Numbered from the stretch's first letter, positions 7,608 to 17,445 are shown. The stretch: DNA of 64,000 bases from Marinobacter halotolerans (GCF_008795985.1 NZ_VMHP01000002.1:620001-684000), one strand, 5' to 3'. The notes: generated from the letters alone by a model not told the origin. Program-made: numbers and translations.

Positions 7608-8642
7608 TCAGTCTTCCGGCTGGCTGAGATCCAGCCACTGCTGGGACAACCAGTAGTAGTTGCCATCGCCTGCCGGATAGGTGCAGTTGTAACGGAACCG
7701 TCGGCTGTCGAACGGTTTCGGTGCAGACACCACAACGTCGCCCGCGTCGCTGATAGTGAAATCCACCCGGCCCTGACCGGACGCAAAGCAGCTCAGCCGG
7801 CTTGCGCTCATTGTCTCGGGAAGCGGGAAGGTCAGCGTTGGCGGGTTCTCGCTGATCACACCGTCCGGCAACTTTGCGGCGTCGACGGGAAAAGCCCTGC
7901 TGGTAAGCTTGGTTTCCAGGTTCTCTATCTGGCCGTAGGTATTGGCCATGGGGAACCGGGGCAGCCGCGTGCCGTCCGATGTCTGGCCGATCGCGCCGGA
8001 CTGCTGGCCATAACCGTACCAGCCGCGTTCATCGAGCATGGCTTCGAGCGGTTCGCTGTATTCACCGTAGGGGTACGCAAACATCGGGGCCTGTGTGCCC
8101 AGTTTTTCATCCAGAGCCTGTTGCGCACCGTCCAGACTGAGCTCAATGCGTTGCCGCCAGGCCTGCCGGGATTCATCCGGGCGTTGGACCAGGTGACCGT
8201 GATCCTTGCTGTGATTGGCGATGGTCACGCTGCTGTCGTCTCGAAACTCTTCAAGCTGAGCCCAAGTCATATAATCCCTTCGCCCAACGGCGTCGGTGTT
8301 AACAAATACTGTGTAGGGGTAGCCTTTTTCGTCCAGCATCCGGGCAGCGGTGTCGTAGACCGACAGGTAGGCATCATCGAAGGTGATGGCAATCTGTTGC
8401 GTGTCTTCCAGTTCTCCGGCCAGTGCCCGCTCTGTGCCTTGCTGAAGCGGCACCACTTCCAGTCCCAGTTCCTCGATCAGATCCAGTTGATCCCTGAACA
8501 GGGATACAGTGGTGCTGGTAGATGAGGGCGTGGTGTCACTGACGTGGTGATACTGCAGAACCACCAGGTCAGCGCCTGCCTGAGAGGCCGTCACGGCCAT
8601 GATGCCCGCGATGACGAGGGATGGCGTAGAAGATCTGGTCAT
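7608..8642 (-). CDS. Polysaccharide deacetylase family protein
   Basis: A 344-residue protein with an N-terminal signal sequence and a NodB-type deacetylase domain. The metal-binding motif is visible as TFDD (87-90) and NHSKDH (143-148), giving the Asp90-His144-His148 triad. QYHHVSD near the N-terminus of the mature protein is typical of the PgaB-like branch. The expected reaction is N-deacetylation of a GlcNAc-containing glycan in the periplasm or at the surface; the substrate is unknown and no pga-type genes lie nearby. The C-terminal 100 residues are not part of the core domain. Its start overlaps the stop of the DnaJ-related gene by 4 nt, so the two are co-translated, which is an odd pairing. 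Confidence 0.85.
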   Translation of the reverse strand: MTRSSTPSLVIAGIMAVTASQAGADLVVLQYHHVSDTTPSSTSTTVSLFRDQLDLIEELGLEVVPLQQGTERALAGELEDTQQIAITFDDAYLSVYDTAARMLDEKGYPYTVFVNTDAVGRRDYMTWAQLEEFRDDSSVTIANHSKDHGHLVQRPDESRQAWRQRIELSLDGAQQALDEKLGTQAPMFAYPYGEYSEPLEAMLDERGWYGYGQQSGAIGQTSDGTRLPRFPMANTYGQIENLETKLTSRAFPVDAAKLPDGVISENPPTLTFPLPETMSASRLSCFASGQGRVDFTISDAGDVVVSAPKPFDSRRFRYNCTYPAGDGNYYWLSQQWLDLSQPED

Positions 8643-9295
8643 AGGGTGTTTCCTGTTCTGGTCTGTCGGAAATGTGCTTTGAGTACGCCGAATGCCTGGT
8701 TCAGGTTCTGTATGGTTTCGGTTTCGCCCCCGCGGTCAGGGTGTGCCTGCATGACCGCGCGTCGGAAGCGATACTTCACATCCTCGAACGAATCGGGGAG
8801 ATGGCCGAAGCCGAGAACATCAGCGGCATCGTTGACTTCCTGTCGGGCCGGTTGGCGCCCGGCGCGGCCTGACCAGAAATCGTCCATCATCTGGAATATG
8901 GAGGATTCCGGCAGCTGGTATTTGGACAGGTCGAGATAGAACGCCCGCAGCTGGTCGACTTCCCCCACGGCTCCGGTACTGCTGACCACATCCTCCCGGG
9001 ACAGGCGGATAAGCAGCGGTGAAATACTGAGCCTTTCCCCCGACTGGGCAAGCTGGTCCCTGAGCCGGTAAAGAACGTGGAAAACCAGAAAATGAACCGG
9101 ATAAAGCTTGTCCGGTTCGGCATAATTGACGGTCCCGATCAGCTCCCAGGGCGGTCGCTGTAGGGCCTTGATCAGATTCAGCTCGTTAATCCCCAGGGGA
9201 TTTTCCCGTAGTATACGCTCGACAGCGATCGACAGGTGCTGTACCTGGAATCGGAGCTTTTCGTCCTGGTGGGTTTGGGTATCCAGTTGGCTCAT
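8639..9295 (-). CDS. DnaJ-related protein with C-terminal J-domain
   Basis: A 218-residue cytoplasmic protein. The N-terminal two thirds match the DnaJ-related N-terminal domain in character ([18 protein letters not shown], then [14 protein letters not shown]). A compact J-domain follows, with the HPD tripeptide at 185-187 in AHPDRGG. J-domains stimulate the ATPase of DnaK-type chaperones. The position of the J-domain at the C-terminus separates it from canonical DnaJ. The client is unknown. It is divergent from ttcA and shares a 111-bp promoter region with it. The downstream deacetylase gene overlaps by 4 nt. Confidence 0.85.
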   Translation of the reverse strand: MSQLDTQTHQDEKLRFQVQHLSIAVERILRENPLGINELNLIKALQRPPWELIGTVNYAEPDKLYPVHFLVFHVLYRLRDQLAQSGERLSISPLLIRLSREDVVSSTGAVGEVDQLRAFYLDLSKYQLPESSIFQMMDDFWSGRAGRQPARQEVNDAADVLGFGHLPDSFEDVKYRFRRAVMQAHPDRGGETETIQNLNQAFGVLKAHFRQTRTGNTL

Positions 9296-9345
9296 GGCTA
9301 TATCCTATGCGACCTTTACATATCAGGAAAGGCCTCGGCGCGGGT

Positions 9346-9373
9346 TTGTTCCCTGCTACGGCACGCGTATAAT
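9346..9373 (+). promoter_or_regulatory. Sigma70-type promoter for ttcA
   Basis: TTGTTC (9346-9351), a 16-bp spacer and a perfect TATAAT (9368-9373) lie 34 bp before the ttcA ATG. The spacing gives a short leader of about 25 nt. The site lies in the divergent region shared with the DnaJ-related gene. Confidence 0.6.
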
Positions 9374-9406
9374 TCTGCGCCAACTGAACCGACTAACGAT
9401 GTGCTT

Positions 9407-10321
9407 ATGTCTGATGCTTTAACCGCCACGCCCGAATTTGTTGCCCTGTCCGAGACAGAGCGAAAGCAGAAACACGAATTCAACAAGCTGCAGAAGCGCC
9501 TGCGACGGGAAACCGGACAGGCGATTGCGGATTTCTCGATGATTGAGGCGGGCGACAGGGTGATGTGCTGTCTCAGTGGCGGCAAGGATTCCTACGCCAT
9601 GCTGGATATCCTGATGAGCCTGCAGAAAAGCGCGCCGGTGGATTTCGAGCTGATTGCGGTGAATCTCGACCAGAAGCAGCCGGGTTTTCCAGAGGAAGTG
9701 TTACCTGAGTATCTTTCCGCCCTGGGGATCGAATACCACATCATTGAGAAAGACACCTACAGCATCGTCAAGGACAAGATACCAGAAGGAAAGACCACCT
9801 GTGGTCTTTGCTCTCGGCTTCGGCGGGGCATTCTCTACAATTTCGCGGAAGAGCACGGTATTACCAAGATTGCTTTGGGACACCACCGCGACGACATGCT
9901 GGAAACCCTGTTCCTGAACATGTTTTACGGCGGCAAGCTCAAATCCATGCCGCCGGTGCTGCATAGTGATGATGGCCGCAATACCGTGATCCGACCGCTG
10001 GCTTACTGTCGGGAGAAGGACCTGGCCCGTTACGCGACGATGAAGGAGTTTCCAATCATCCCGTGCAATCTGTGTGGCTCACAGGAGAATCTTCAGCGTC
10101 AGGTGATCAAGGACATGTTCCAGAGTTGGGATAAACAGCATCCCGGACGGCTGGAAACCATGTTCAAGGCCATGTGTAACGTCGAGCCCTCCCATCTGGC
10201 GGATAACACCCTTTACGACTTCAAACGCGGCGAGCGCAAAGCGTCAGGCAATGCGGGTGGAGTGGAACAGGCCGAGCCGGAGCATATCGACTACGGCCGG
10301 CTCAATGTCCTGAACCTATAA
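9407..10321 (+). CDS. ttcA: tRNA 2-thiocytidine(32) biosynthesis protein TtcA
   Basis: TtcA (304 aa) is an ATP- and Fe-S-dependent enzyme that converts cytidine 32 of some tRNAs to 2-thiocytidine. The PP-loop SGGKDS is at 57-62. CGLC and CNLCG supply the conserved Cys pairs. [16 protein letters not shown] is the family signature. The ATG at 9407 is chosen because it starts the conserved protein and lies just downstream of a good promoter; the frame stays open upstream but that part runs through the promoter. The 3' end overlaps the convergent TauE/SafE-like gene by 20 bp. Confidence 0.95.
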   Translation: MSDALTATPEFVALSETERKQKHEFNKLQKRLRRETGQAIADFSMIEAGDRVMCCLSGGKDSYAMLDILMSLQKSAPVDFELIAVNLDQKQPGFPEEVLPEYLSALGIEYHIIEKDTYSIVKDKIPEGKTTCGLCSRLRRGILYNFAEEHGITKIALGHHRDDMLETLFLNMFYGGKLKSMPPVLHSDDGRNTVIRPLAYCREKDLARYATMKEFPIIPCNLCGSQENLQRQVIKDMFQSWDKQHPGRLETMFKAMCNVEPSHLADNTLYDFKRGERKASGNAGGVEQAEPEHIDYGRLNVLNL

Positions 10322-10988
10322 AGGGAAGGGTCCATAGCCCGAAGCCGATCAGCAGCACTCCGCCCAGCTGGCGGAATCGGGTGTGGCCCTTGAGCCGGTT
10401 GATCCAGCTGGCAGCATAGCCTGTGGCCAGCATGGAGGGCAGGGTGCCCAGACCGAAAAACAGCATGGTGCCTGCGGCACTCTGGACCGACGGCTGCAGC
10501 GCTGCCCAGCCTAGTGTGCTGTAGACCAGCCCACAGGGCAGCCAGCCCCAGAGGCTGCCAAGAGCCAGTGCTTTCCAGACCCGATTCACCGGCATTACGT
10601 GTCGGGTCATGGGAGAGACCTTACGCCACACCGGCGCTCCCAGCCGCTCCACATACCGGATGCCCTGCCACCACTGCCCCATGGAAAGGCCCATCAGAAT
10701 CAGCAGAATTCCGGCGATGGACCGCAGGACTGGCCCCAGGCTGGCGTACTGGTCGGCGGCCTGGGTGCTGAGAAAAGCCACCAGCGTGGCGATCAGTACA
10801 TAGCTGGCAATGCGACCGCTGTTGAAGGCCAGCAGCATCAGGGTCTGGCGCCGCCGGTAACCGGCACCCACGGGAAGGGCCATGGACAGGGAGGCACTGA
10901 TGCCGCCACACATGCTCAGGCAGTGCGTACTGCCCATCAGCCCGATCAGGTAGGCACTGGAATAGCTGAGAACGAGTTCATTTTCCAT
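10302..10988 (-). CDS. TauE/SafE-like membrane protein of the cco cluster
   Basis: A 228-residue membrane protein with about six helices. The first helix contains [14 protein letters not shown], and [12 protein letters not shown] follows near residue 155. Paired Cys/Pro helices of this kind mark the DsbD-like/UreH-type transmembrane family often annotated as a sulfite exporter TauE/SafE family protein. Its fixed place after ccoI-ccoS in many proteobacteria points to cbb3 oxidase maturation, perhaps copper or thiol handling, and not sulfite export. It overlaps the ccoS stop by 1 nt and is the last gene of the cluster. The 3' end overlaps ttcA. Confidence 0.8.
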   Translation of the reverse strand: MENELVLSYSSAYLIGLMGSTHCLSMCGGISASLSMALPVGAGYRRRQTLMLLAFNSGRIASYVLIATLVAFLSTQAADQYASLGPVLRSIAGILLILMGLSMGQWWQGIRYVERLGAPVWRKVSPMTRHVMPVNRVWKALALGSLWGWLPCGLVYSTLGWAALQPSVQSAAGTMLFFGLGTLPSMLATGYAASWINRLKGHTRFRQLGGVLLIGFGLWTLPFIGSGH

Positions 10989-11215
10989 CAGGTGCGGCTA
11001 TTGTCCTCGTCCCGGCTGCTTTCCTGTGACGCTGTGGTTTCGTCTGGCTGGCGGGACTCCTCCGGAATCCGGTCCTCATCGTCGTCATACAGAATTCGGT
11101 GGGCCGGGCCTTCAAGGTCGTCGTACTGCCCGTTTTTCACCGCCCAGGAAAACAGCACGACGCCAAACGCCACCAGAATCAGCATCAGCGGAACCAGTAC
11201 CATCACGATTTTCAT
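10988..11215 (-). CDS. ccoS: cbb3 oxidase maturation protein CcoS
   Basis: A 75-residue protein with one N-terminal membrane helix (MVLVPLMLILVAFGVVLFSWAV), then NGQYDDLEGPAHRILYDDD, the standard CcoS motif, and an acidic tail. CcoS is needed for cofactor insertion into the cbb3 oxidase. It overlaps ccoI by 4 nt (ATGA arrangement). The acidic, Ser/Gln-rich tail after residue 50 is longer than the minimal family core. Confidence 0.95.
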   Translation of the reverse strand: MKIVMVLVPLMLILVAFGVVLFSWAVKNGQYDDLEGPAHRILYDDDEDRIPEESRQPDETTASQESSRDEDNSRT

Positions 11216-13671
11216 AGGCCAGCCTGTAAGGTTGCAGAAGGTTGTGCGTCAGCGTCCTGCCTGAGCGGCTTTGGCCTGGCGCGACTGAGGCGAAGGGCGT
11301 TCAGTACCACCACCAGTGAACTCGCCGACATACCGATGGCTGCCAGCCAGGGGGGCACAAATCCAGCGGCAGCCAGGGGCAGGGCAAACACATTGTATCC
11401 CAGAGCCCAGATCATGTTCTGACGGATCACCCGGCGCATGGAGCCGCTGATCACCAGCGCTTCAGGCAGTTCACTCAACCGCCCGCTCAGCAGCACCGCG
11501 TCCGCATTCAGCTGGGTCAGATCCGCCGCGCCGCCCATGGCCACAGATACCCGGGCCCCTGCCATGGACGGCAGATCATTCAGCCCGTCTCCCACCATCA
11601 TGACACGGTGGCCCTCGTCGATTAAACGCCTTAGAACCGACAGCTTGTGCTCCGGTGAGGCTTCGCCAATGGCCTCGTCAATGCCCAGCAGCGCCGCAAT
11701 TCTGGCAACGTGGGCGGACCGGTCTCCGCTGAGCAGAAGGGTGCGCAAACCGCGATCCTGCAATGCCCGGATCGTTTCCGCCGCATCCGGCCTGGGCTCA
11801 TCGTCCAGGGTGAATCTTGCCAGCCAGCATTCGGGCGTCGCCAGCCAGATTTCCATGCCATCGCCGGTGGCGACCGCAGGAAGCGTCCCTATGGTGCGGC
11901 TCTCCACAAATTCCCGGTGCCCGATCGTCAGATCAAGCCCCTCAACCTGTCCCGACAATCCGCCTCCCAAGTGGTTCCGGACCGCGTCTGCTCTGGCAGC
12001 GGGGCGGGCGGTAAAGGCCCGGGCAATGGGATGTTCCGATGCCTGCTCCAGAGCAGCGGCCAGGCGCAGGCAATCCTGTGCGGGCATGTCGGTGAAAGCA
12101 TCGGTGCCGGTAATGCGAAGTTCACCCCGGGTCAGCGTGCCGGTTTTATCGAATACAACGGTGTCAACGCCATGCATGGATTCAAGCGTATGGCCCCGGG
12201 TTGGCAAAAAGCCCTGCCGTCGGAGCCTCAGCGTGGCGGAGGTAATGGCGGTGGGCGTAGCCAGCGACAGGGCGCAGGGGCAGGTCACCACCAGCACAGA
12301 CAGCATGATATCAAAGGCATTGTCGGCACCCGCCAACCACCAGCCAAGGCCGATGAGTGGGGTGATCCAAAGTACCTGGCCAACAAAGCGCCCGGCCAGG
12401 CGATCGGCAAGGTGAGCCACCGGCGGCTTCTCCGCCTGAACCCGATCCAGGATTCTTAGGATGCCGGACAGGCGTGTGCTGGCGCCGGCCCTGGTTACTC
12501 TCATTTCGAAGGGATGTTCGCCGTTGATGCTGCCGCTGTGGACCTCGTCGCCGGGTCCGCGGGTTTCCGGAAGGTACTCGCCGGTTAGCGCGGCTTCGTC
12601 CAGGGTGGTCTGGCCACTGGTCATCACGCCATCTGCCGGCAGCGTCTCTCCGGGCCGGATGCGGATGATGTCGTCTGCCTGTAGCTCATGGATGGGTACC
12701 AGTCCGGCTTTGGGGCCACTGATCCGGTTGGCAACTGTTGGCTGGAAGCCGGCCAGACTGTTGCCGCTAAGCCCGGCCCGGTAGCGAGCCCGGCTTTCGA
12801 TATAGCGGCCCAGCTGCAGGAAGAAGGTGAACATACACACCGATTCAAAATAGACTTCTTCGCCCCCGAACACGGTGACCCAGGCGCTGGCGGCGTAGGC
12901 AAGACCGATCGCCGTAGCAACCGGTACGTCCATGGTCAGGTGTTTGCTCTGTAGGTCCCGTAGTGCGTTGGAGAAAAAAGGACGGGCGCTGTAAAACACC
13001 ACGGGTGTAGCCACCAGCAGGCTGAACCAGCGGAAGAAATCCACAAACTCGGGCGACACGTCATTGATCAGCTCGAAGTAGAGCGGAAACGCCAGCATCA
13101 TGCTCTGGAACGAGCCAATGCCTGCCACTGCAAGGCGGATCAGGGCGGATCGGTTTTCAGTCTTCAGGGCCTGCTCCGCTTCGTCCGCCTGATACGGTCT
13201 GGCGGTGTAGCCGAGCTGGTGAACGGCAATCAGCAAGTCACTGAGTTGGGCCTGACTGGCATCCCAGACCAGCCTGGCACGCCGGGTGGTGTGGTTGACG
13301 GAGAAGGCGATCACGCCGGCCTGTTTCGCCATGTGATGTTCCAGCAGCCAGATGCAGGCAGCGCAGGTGATTCCGCCCACCAGCAACGTCGCCTCCTGAC
13401 CGGCGGTAACAGGGCTCACAAAGGATTGCTGCACCAGCGGGTGGTCCAGCTCGCGCAGCCGGTCGATCTCGGTGTTCGTCAGCTTCTTGGGGGTAACGGC
13501 AGGTTCCGTCCGGAACCGGTAAAAGCCGCTCAGGCCTTCAGCGTTGATGGTCTGGAAAACGGCCTTACAGCCTTCACAGCAGAAATGGTGGTTCTTGCCC
13601 TCCCGTTCCAGTGTGATTGGTGGGTTGCCATTGGCGGGCTCACCACAGTGGAAACACGCCAAGGCATTCAC
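11212..13671 (-). CDS. ccoI: Copper-exporting P1B-type ATPase CcoI
   Basis: An 819-residue P-type ATPase. It has an N-terminal Cys-rich segment (CFHCGEP and CCEGC), a heavy-metal-associated domain with CAAC at about 103-106, the CPC ion-pathway motif at about 464-466, DKTGTLT at about 508 with the phosphorylated Asp, and GDGLNDLPSM in the hinge. CcoI moves copper across the inner membrane for the CuB centre of cbb3 oxidase. It lies between ccoH and ccoS with 4-nt overlaps at both ends, so the block is one transcript. The extra N-terminal Cys cluster is characteristic of the FixI/CcoI branch as opposed to the detoxifying CopA branch. Confidence 0.95.
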   Translation of the reverse strand: MNALACFHCGEPANGNPPITLEREGKNHHFCCEGCKAVFQTINAEGLSGFYRFRTEPAVTPKKLTNTEIDRLRELDHPLVQQSFVSPVTAGQEATLLVGGITCAACIWLLEHHMAKQAGVIAFSVNHTTRRARLVWDASQAQLSDLLIAVHQLGYTARPYQADEAEQALKTENRSALIRLAVAGIGSFQSMMLAFPLYFELINDVSPEFVDFFRWFSLLVATPVVFYSARPFFSNALRDLQSKHLTMDVPVATAIGLAYAASAWVTVFGGEEVYFESVCMFTFFLQLGRYIESRARYRAGLSGNSLAGFQPTVANRISGPKAGLVPIHELQADDIIRIRPGETLPADGVMTSGQTTLDEAALTGEYLPETRGPGDEVHSGSINGEHPFEMRVTRAGASTRLSGILRILDRVQAEKPPVAHLADRLAGRFVGQVLWITPLIGLGWWLAGADNAFDIMLSVLVVTCPCALSLATPTAITSATLRLRRQGFLPTRGHTLESMHGVDTVVFDKTGTLTRGELRITGTDAFTDMPAQDCLRLAAALEQASEHPIARAFTARPAARADAVRNHLGGGLSGQVEGLDLTIGHREFVESRTIGTLPAVATGDGMEIWLATPECWLARFTLDDEPRPDAAETIRALQDRGLRTLLLSGDRSAHVARIAALLGIDEAIGEASPEHKLSVLRRLIDEGHRVMMVGDGLNDLPSMAGARVSVAMGGAADLTQLNADAVLLSGRLSELPEALVISGSMRRVIRQNMIWALGYNVFALPLAAAGFVPPWLAAIGMSASSLVVVLNALRLSRARPKPLRQDADAQPSATLQAGL

Positions 13672-14183
13672 CCGCGATCGTCAGTCCGGTAACCAAGTAT
13701 CAGGTTCTGGGAAAGGGGCAGGTAGGCCTCGCCTTTCAGTCGCCAATCGTTGTCCGGACCGCGCAGGTCAAAATACCAGCGGCCGTCGATGGGCTGATTC
13801 AGGCTGGCGGTATACTGCCCGTTTCCGCTGGGGCGAAACTGTATGGTGCGGTCGCGCTCCGCCAGGGTGGGGTGATAGAGCTGTAACACCAGATAGGGGA
13901 AGTCGGCAGTGCCGTTTTCCGCTTCCATGGTCAGGCTGGCGGATTTGCTGTCGAAATCCAGGCTTGCTTCCAGGCCCATGGTTCGCGCCGTCTCGTCTCT
14001 CGCCCGCTCCAGGGCAATACCCCGGCCTTTCTTGGCGTAGTCGTCCATGACCAGGGAACTGTCGATATTCATGGCAACGGTGATCATGCTGATGCACCAG
14101 ATAATTGCGGCGCCGGGGAAAATCAGCAGGAACCAGAACCAGGGCTGTTTATACCACGGGCTGATAATCTCTTCGTTACTCAT
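13668..14183 (-). CDS. ccoH: cbb3 oxidase assembly protein CcoH (FixH family)
   Basis: A 171-residue protein with one N-terminal helix (WFWFLLIFPGAAIIWCISMITVAM) and a periplasmic beta-rich domain, as in FixH/CcoH. It stabilises CcoNOP assembly. The ATG at 14183 is preferred because GGAAAG precedes it and the product begins MSNEEIISPWYKQPW as in the family; a longer in-frame start would run far into ccoG. It overlaps ccoI by 4 nt and follows ccoG after 19 nt. Confidence 0.92.
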   Translation of the reverse strand: MSNEEIISPWYKQPWFWFLLIFPGAAIIWCISMITVAMNIDSSLVMDDYAKKGRGIALERARDETARTMGLEASLDFDSKSASLTMEAENGTADFPYLVLQLYHPTLAERDRTIQFRPSGNGQYTASLNQPIDGRWYFDLRGPDNDWRLKGEAYLPLSQNLILGYRTDDRG

Positions 14184-14202
14184 AGTGCTTTCCAGAATGC
14201 GT

Positions 14203-15633
14203 TCAGCGATTAGGACCGAGGAATCGGCTTTCAGTTTCCAGAACCAGCGATGGATCGGTCTTCGAGGTCGCGGTAAAGGTAATGGTGTTGCTGGCGGATG
14301 AAATACTGTCCGGGTCGACATCAACAACGGTTGGAAGCGCGCGGATATCGGTGCTGTCCACCGTAATCGTGTTGTCCGTCAACAGTTGCATGTCGTCCAT
14401 GCCGGAGACCGACAGGGTGAAGGTTTGCGGCACCTCGGACATATTCTCGATCCGGACGCTGAAGCTGTTCTCGACACGGCCCTGGCCGTTGAATCTGAAC
14501 AGTGCGCCCCGATCACGCTCGACTTCCAATTTGGCCGGCACCCGGGTTGCAATGGTGTAGCCCATCGCAAGGATCATCAACACCAGTGCAATGCCGTAGC
14601 CGAAGGTGCGAGGACGCATGAGCTTGGAGGGCTTGCCCTCCAGCTCGTTTTCGGTGGTATAACGAATCAGCCCGCGGGGATAATTCATCTTATCCATGAC
14701 CTCATCGCAGGCGTCAATGCACAGAGCGCAGCCAATGCACTCATACTGAAGACCATCCCGGATGTCGATCCCTGTGGGGCACACCTGAACGCATTGGCCG
14801 CAATCAATGCAGTCGCCCAGCCCTACTTCTGCCGGGTCTATGCCTTTCTTTCGGCTGCCTCTTGGTTCTCCCCGGTTGGGATCGTAGGACACCACACGGG
14901 TGTCCGGATCAAACATCACAGACTGAAAGCGGGCATAGGGGCACATGTACAGGCATACCTGCTCCCGCATCCAGCCGGCGTTCAGATAGGTTGCTGCGGT
15001 GAAAAAGGCCACCCAGAAATAGGCCCAGCCACCGGCCTGGAAGGTGAACAGGTCGGCGATCAGTTCCCGGATGGGGTAGAAGTAACCGACAAAAGTAAGG
15101 CCGGTCGCCAGCGCGACCAGGCCCCAGGCGGCGTGTTTCGCGGATTTCTTCGCGACTTTGCGGCCGGACTTTGGTGCCTTGTCCAGTTTTATGCGCTGAT
15201 TGCGACTTCCCTCTATGCGTTCTTCAATCCACATGAAGATAAACGTCCACACGGTCTGGGGGCAGGTGTAGCCGCACCAGACCCGGCCAAACAGGGTGGT
15301 AATGAAAAACAGCCCGAATGCACAGATGATCAGTGAGCCGGAGAGCAGGATGAGGTCCTGGGGAAAGAAGGTGATGCCGAACAGGTGGAACTCACGTTCC
15401 GGGAGGTTGAAATAGATCAGCGGCTGACCGTCCACTGAAATCCACACGAACAGGAAATACATTCCCATAAGTGCGACCAGGCTGACATTACGAATGCGCT
15501 GAAAGAAGCCCTTGACCTCTCTCACATAGATTTTCTTTCGGCTGGCGTATAGATCTACGGTTCCGGTGTTGTTCTTGTTATCGGAGGCGCCAGAGGAAGG
15601 GTCAATCTGTTTGACCGGAATCTCACTGTTCAT
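14203..15633 (-). CDS. ccoG: cbb3 oxidase accessory iron-sulfur protein CcoG
   Basis: A 476-residue polyferredoxin-like membrane protein with several helices, a WCGYTCPQTVW motif and two ferredoxin clusters (CIDCGQCVQVCPTG and CIGCALCIDACDEV). The C-terminal periplasmic Ig-like domain carries beta-strands to the end. CcoG (FixG/RdxA) is linked to copper reduction and delivery in cbb3 maturation. It is the first gene of the assembly set ccoGHIS, 110 nt after ccoP on the same strand; two hairpins lie in that gap. AGGTAAC precedes the ATG at 15633. Confidence 0.95.
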   Translation of the reverse strand: MNSEIPVKQIDPSSGASDNKNNTGTVDLYASRKKIYVREVKGFFQRIRNVSLVALMGMYFLFVWISVDGQPLIYFNLPEREFHLFGITFFPQDLILLSGSLIICAFGLFFITTLFGRVWCGYTCPQTVWTFIFMWIEERIEGSRNQRIKLDKAPKSGRKVAKKSAKHAAWGLVALATGLTFVGYFYPIRELIADLFTFQAGGWAYFWVAFFTAATYLNAGWMREQVCLYMCPYARFQSVMFDPDTRVVSYDPNRGEPRGSRKKGIDPAEVGLGDCIDCGQCVQVCPTGIDIRDGLQYECIGCALCIDACDEVMDKMNYPRGLIRYTTENELEGKPSKLMRPRTFGYGIALVLMILAMGYTIATRVPAKLEVERDRGALFRFNGQGRVENSFSVRIENMSEVPQTFTLSVSGMDDMQLLTDNTITVDSTDIRALPTVVDVDPDSISSASNTITFTATSKTDPSLVLETESRFLGPNR

Positions 15634-15652
15634 CGTTACCTCCCGATGATGT

Positions 15653-15734
15653 CCGCTGCGTTATGTCAGCGGAATCGGCTTACCGGATCAGAAACGATTT
15701 CCGACCCGGCAAGCCTGTCCGGAGCATAAGCTCC
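15653..15734 (-). other. Two hairpins between ccoP and ccoG
   Basis: The 110-bp gap holds GGAGC-ATAA-GCTCC (15721-15734), placed 10 nt after the ccoP stop, and CCGCTG-N8-CAGCGG (15653-15672), placed 20-39 nt before the ccoG start. Neither has a T-run, so neither is a simple terminator. They may be mRNA-end or processing elements that let ccoNOQP accumulate more than ccoGHIS. Confidence 0.4.
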
Positions 15735-15743
15735 AGTTACTGA

Positions 15744-16634
15744 TTACTTCGACAGACCGTAAACGTAAGCCGCCAGGATCTGTATCTGATCGTCCGAGAG
15801 GCGGCCACTTTGCGCAGGCATCATGTTCTGCCGGCCGTTGACAACCGTTTCTTTAATCCACTCATAGGTTGAACCATAAAGCCAGGCATCGTCAGTCAGG
15901 TTCGGAGCACCAATGCTATTGTTGCCTTTGGCATCGGGGCCGTGACAAGCCACACAGGCCTGCATGTAGACTTCCTGGCCTTGTTTGGCTGCTTCTTCAT
16001 CCTGAGCCCGTCCGCTGAAGCTGAGCACATAATTGACCACCTGATCGACCTGCTCTGATGTCATGTTGGGCATGGTGCCCATGGCAGGCATGGCGCCAGC
16101 ACGACCATTGTGCAGTGTCTGCAGGATGGCATCTGGGCTGCCACCGTATAGCCAGGCGTCGTCAGTGAGATTCGGGAAGCCAATGTTACCGCGCGCTGCC
16201 GAGCCATGGCATTGGGCGCAGTTGTTGGCGAACAGACGCTGTCCGATCTGCATGGCCTCCTGGTTGGTATAGAGTTCTTCAACCGGAGTGCCACCGTAGC
16301 GGGCGTAAAGCTCGCCATAACGGGCTTCTGCAAGCTGTTGCTCGGTTTCCCACTGGTTTTCCTGGGTCCAGCCCAGCAGGCCTTTATAATTGCCCAGGCC
16401 CGGGTAGAGCGCGAGATAGACCAGAGCAAACACACAACTGGCGACAAACAGGTAGTACCACCATTTTGGCAGCGGGTTGTCCAGTTCCTCGATTCCATCA
16501 AAGGAATGTCCGGTCGTGCGGTCAGTCTCTGTATCGCTTGTTTGCCCTTTGCGGGTCGCGTGCAGCAACCACCAGCAGCCAAATACGGTACCGAGCACGA
16601 TTACGCTGATCCAGATGCTCCAAAAGGTACTCAT
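15744..16634 (-). CDS. ccoP: cbb3 oxidase dihaem subunit CcoP
   Basis: A 296-residue protein with N-terminal membrane helices, including an extra short N-terminal helix, and two class-I cytochrome c domains. The haem-binding motifs are CAQCH (139-143) and CVACH (227-231). Met residues in PAMG and MPAQSG are the likely sixth ligands. CcoP passes electrons from cytochrome c to CcoO/CcoN. It overlaps ccoQ by 4 nt and ends the structural operon ccoNOQP. Confidence 0.97.
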   Translation of the reverse strand: MSTFWSIWISVIVLGTVFGCWWLLHATRKGQTSDTETDRTTGHSFDGIEELDNPLPKWWYYLFVASCVFALVYLALYPGLGNYKGLLGWTQENQWETEQQLAEARYGELYARYGGTPVEELYTNQEAMQIGQRLFANNCAQCHGSAARGNIGFPNLTDDAWLYGGSPDAILQTLHNGRAGAMPAMGTMPNMTSEQVDQVVNYVLSFSGRAQDEEAAKQGQEVYMQACVACHGPDAKGNNSIGAPNLTDDAWLYGSTYEWIKETVVNGRQNMMPAQSGRLSDDQIQILAAYVYGLSK

Positions 16635-16816
16635 CGCTTTTTCTCCGTCTTTTCCTGTTCAAGAGTACGCTTTTCCACCTCTTCATCATCAAACGGGAGG
16701 TGGGCTGCTTCTTCGTTTGCACGCCTGCGGCGGGAGCTGTAGGCCCACCAGATAATGCCGAAGAACATGGCCATGATGACCAGGGTGTGCACGCCGCGTA
16801 AGTCGTTTATATCCAT
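16631..16816 (-). CDS. ccoQ: cbb3 oxidase small subunit CcoQ
   Basis: A 61-residue single-helix protein that begins MDINDLRGVHTLV, as in other CcoQ proteins, with a WAYSSRRRR stop-transfer segment and a charged tail. I chose the ATG at 16816. A GTG at 16825, which overlaps the ccoO stop, would add three residues and is possible. CcoQ stabilises the CcoP interaction with the core. Confidence 0.93.
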   Translation of the reverse strand: MDINDLRGVHTLVIMAMFFGIIWWAYSSRRRRANEEAAHLPFDDEEVEKRTLEQEKTEKKR

Positions 16817-16821
16817 CGGGA

Positions 16822-17430
16822 TCACCGTTTCTCTGAAATCACGGTACCAAGTTGCTGCAGGTAGGCGACCAGCGCTTCAATCTCGAACTTGCCTTCCACC
16901 TGTTCTGCCGCATTATTGATCTGCTCGTCGCTGTAGGGGACCCCCAGCGTGCGCAAGGTTCTCAGCTTGTCGGCTGTCTTGGTGTGGTCAACATAGTCTT
17001 CGAAGAGCCAGGGAAACGACGGCATGTTCGATTCCGGAACCACACTGCGCGGGTCATAAAGGTGCTGGCGTTGCCACGCATCGGAGTAGCGGCCGCCAAC
17101 GCGGGCCAGGTCAGGACCTGTGCGCTTTGAGCCCCAGAGGAACGGGCGGTCGTAAGTGAACTCCCCAGCCACGGAGTAGTGTCCATACCGCTCGGTTTCT
17201 GCGCGGAACGGGCGGATCTGCTGGGTATGGCAAACGTGGCAGCCTTCACGAATGTAGATGTCCCGTCCTTCCAGTTCCAGCGCCGAGTAGGGCTCCAGGC
17301 CTTCAACCGGCGTATTGGTAGACTTGAGAAAGAACAGGGGCACTACTTCCACCAGAAAGCCGCCACTGATGGTCAGGATGATCAGGATGATCATCAGGCC
17401 AATGTTTTTTTCAATAATGTCGTGTTTCAT
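16822..17430 (-). CDS. ccoO: cbb3 oxidase monohaem subunit CcoO
   Basis: A 202-residue membrane-anchored cytochrome c with one N-terminal helix (about 11-33) and the CHVCH haem motif at 64-68, followed by [19 protein letters not shown] contains the likely axial Met. It lies 15 nt after ccoN and next to ccoQ. The length is usual for the family. Confidence 0.97.
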   Translation of the reverse strand: MKHDIIEKNIGLMIILIILTISGGFLVEVVPLFFLKSTNTPVEGLEPYSALELEGRDIYIREGCHVCHTQQIRPFRAETERYGHYSVAGEFTYDRPFLWGSKRTGPDLARVGGRYSDAWQRQHLYDPRSVVPESNMPSFPWLFEDYVDHTKTADKLRTLRTLGVPYSDEQINNAAEQVEGKFEIEALVAYLQQLGTVISEKR

Positions 17431-17445
17431 CAGACTAGTCTCCCG

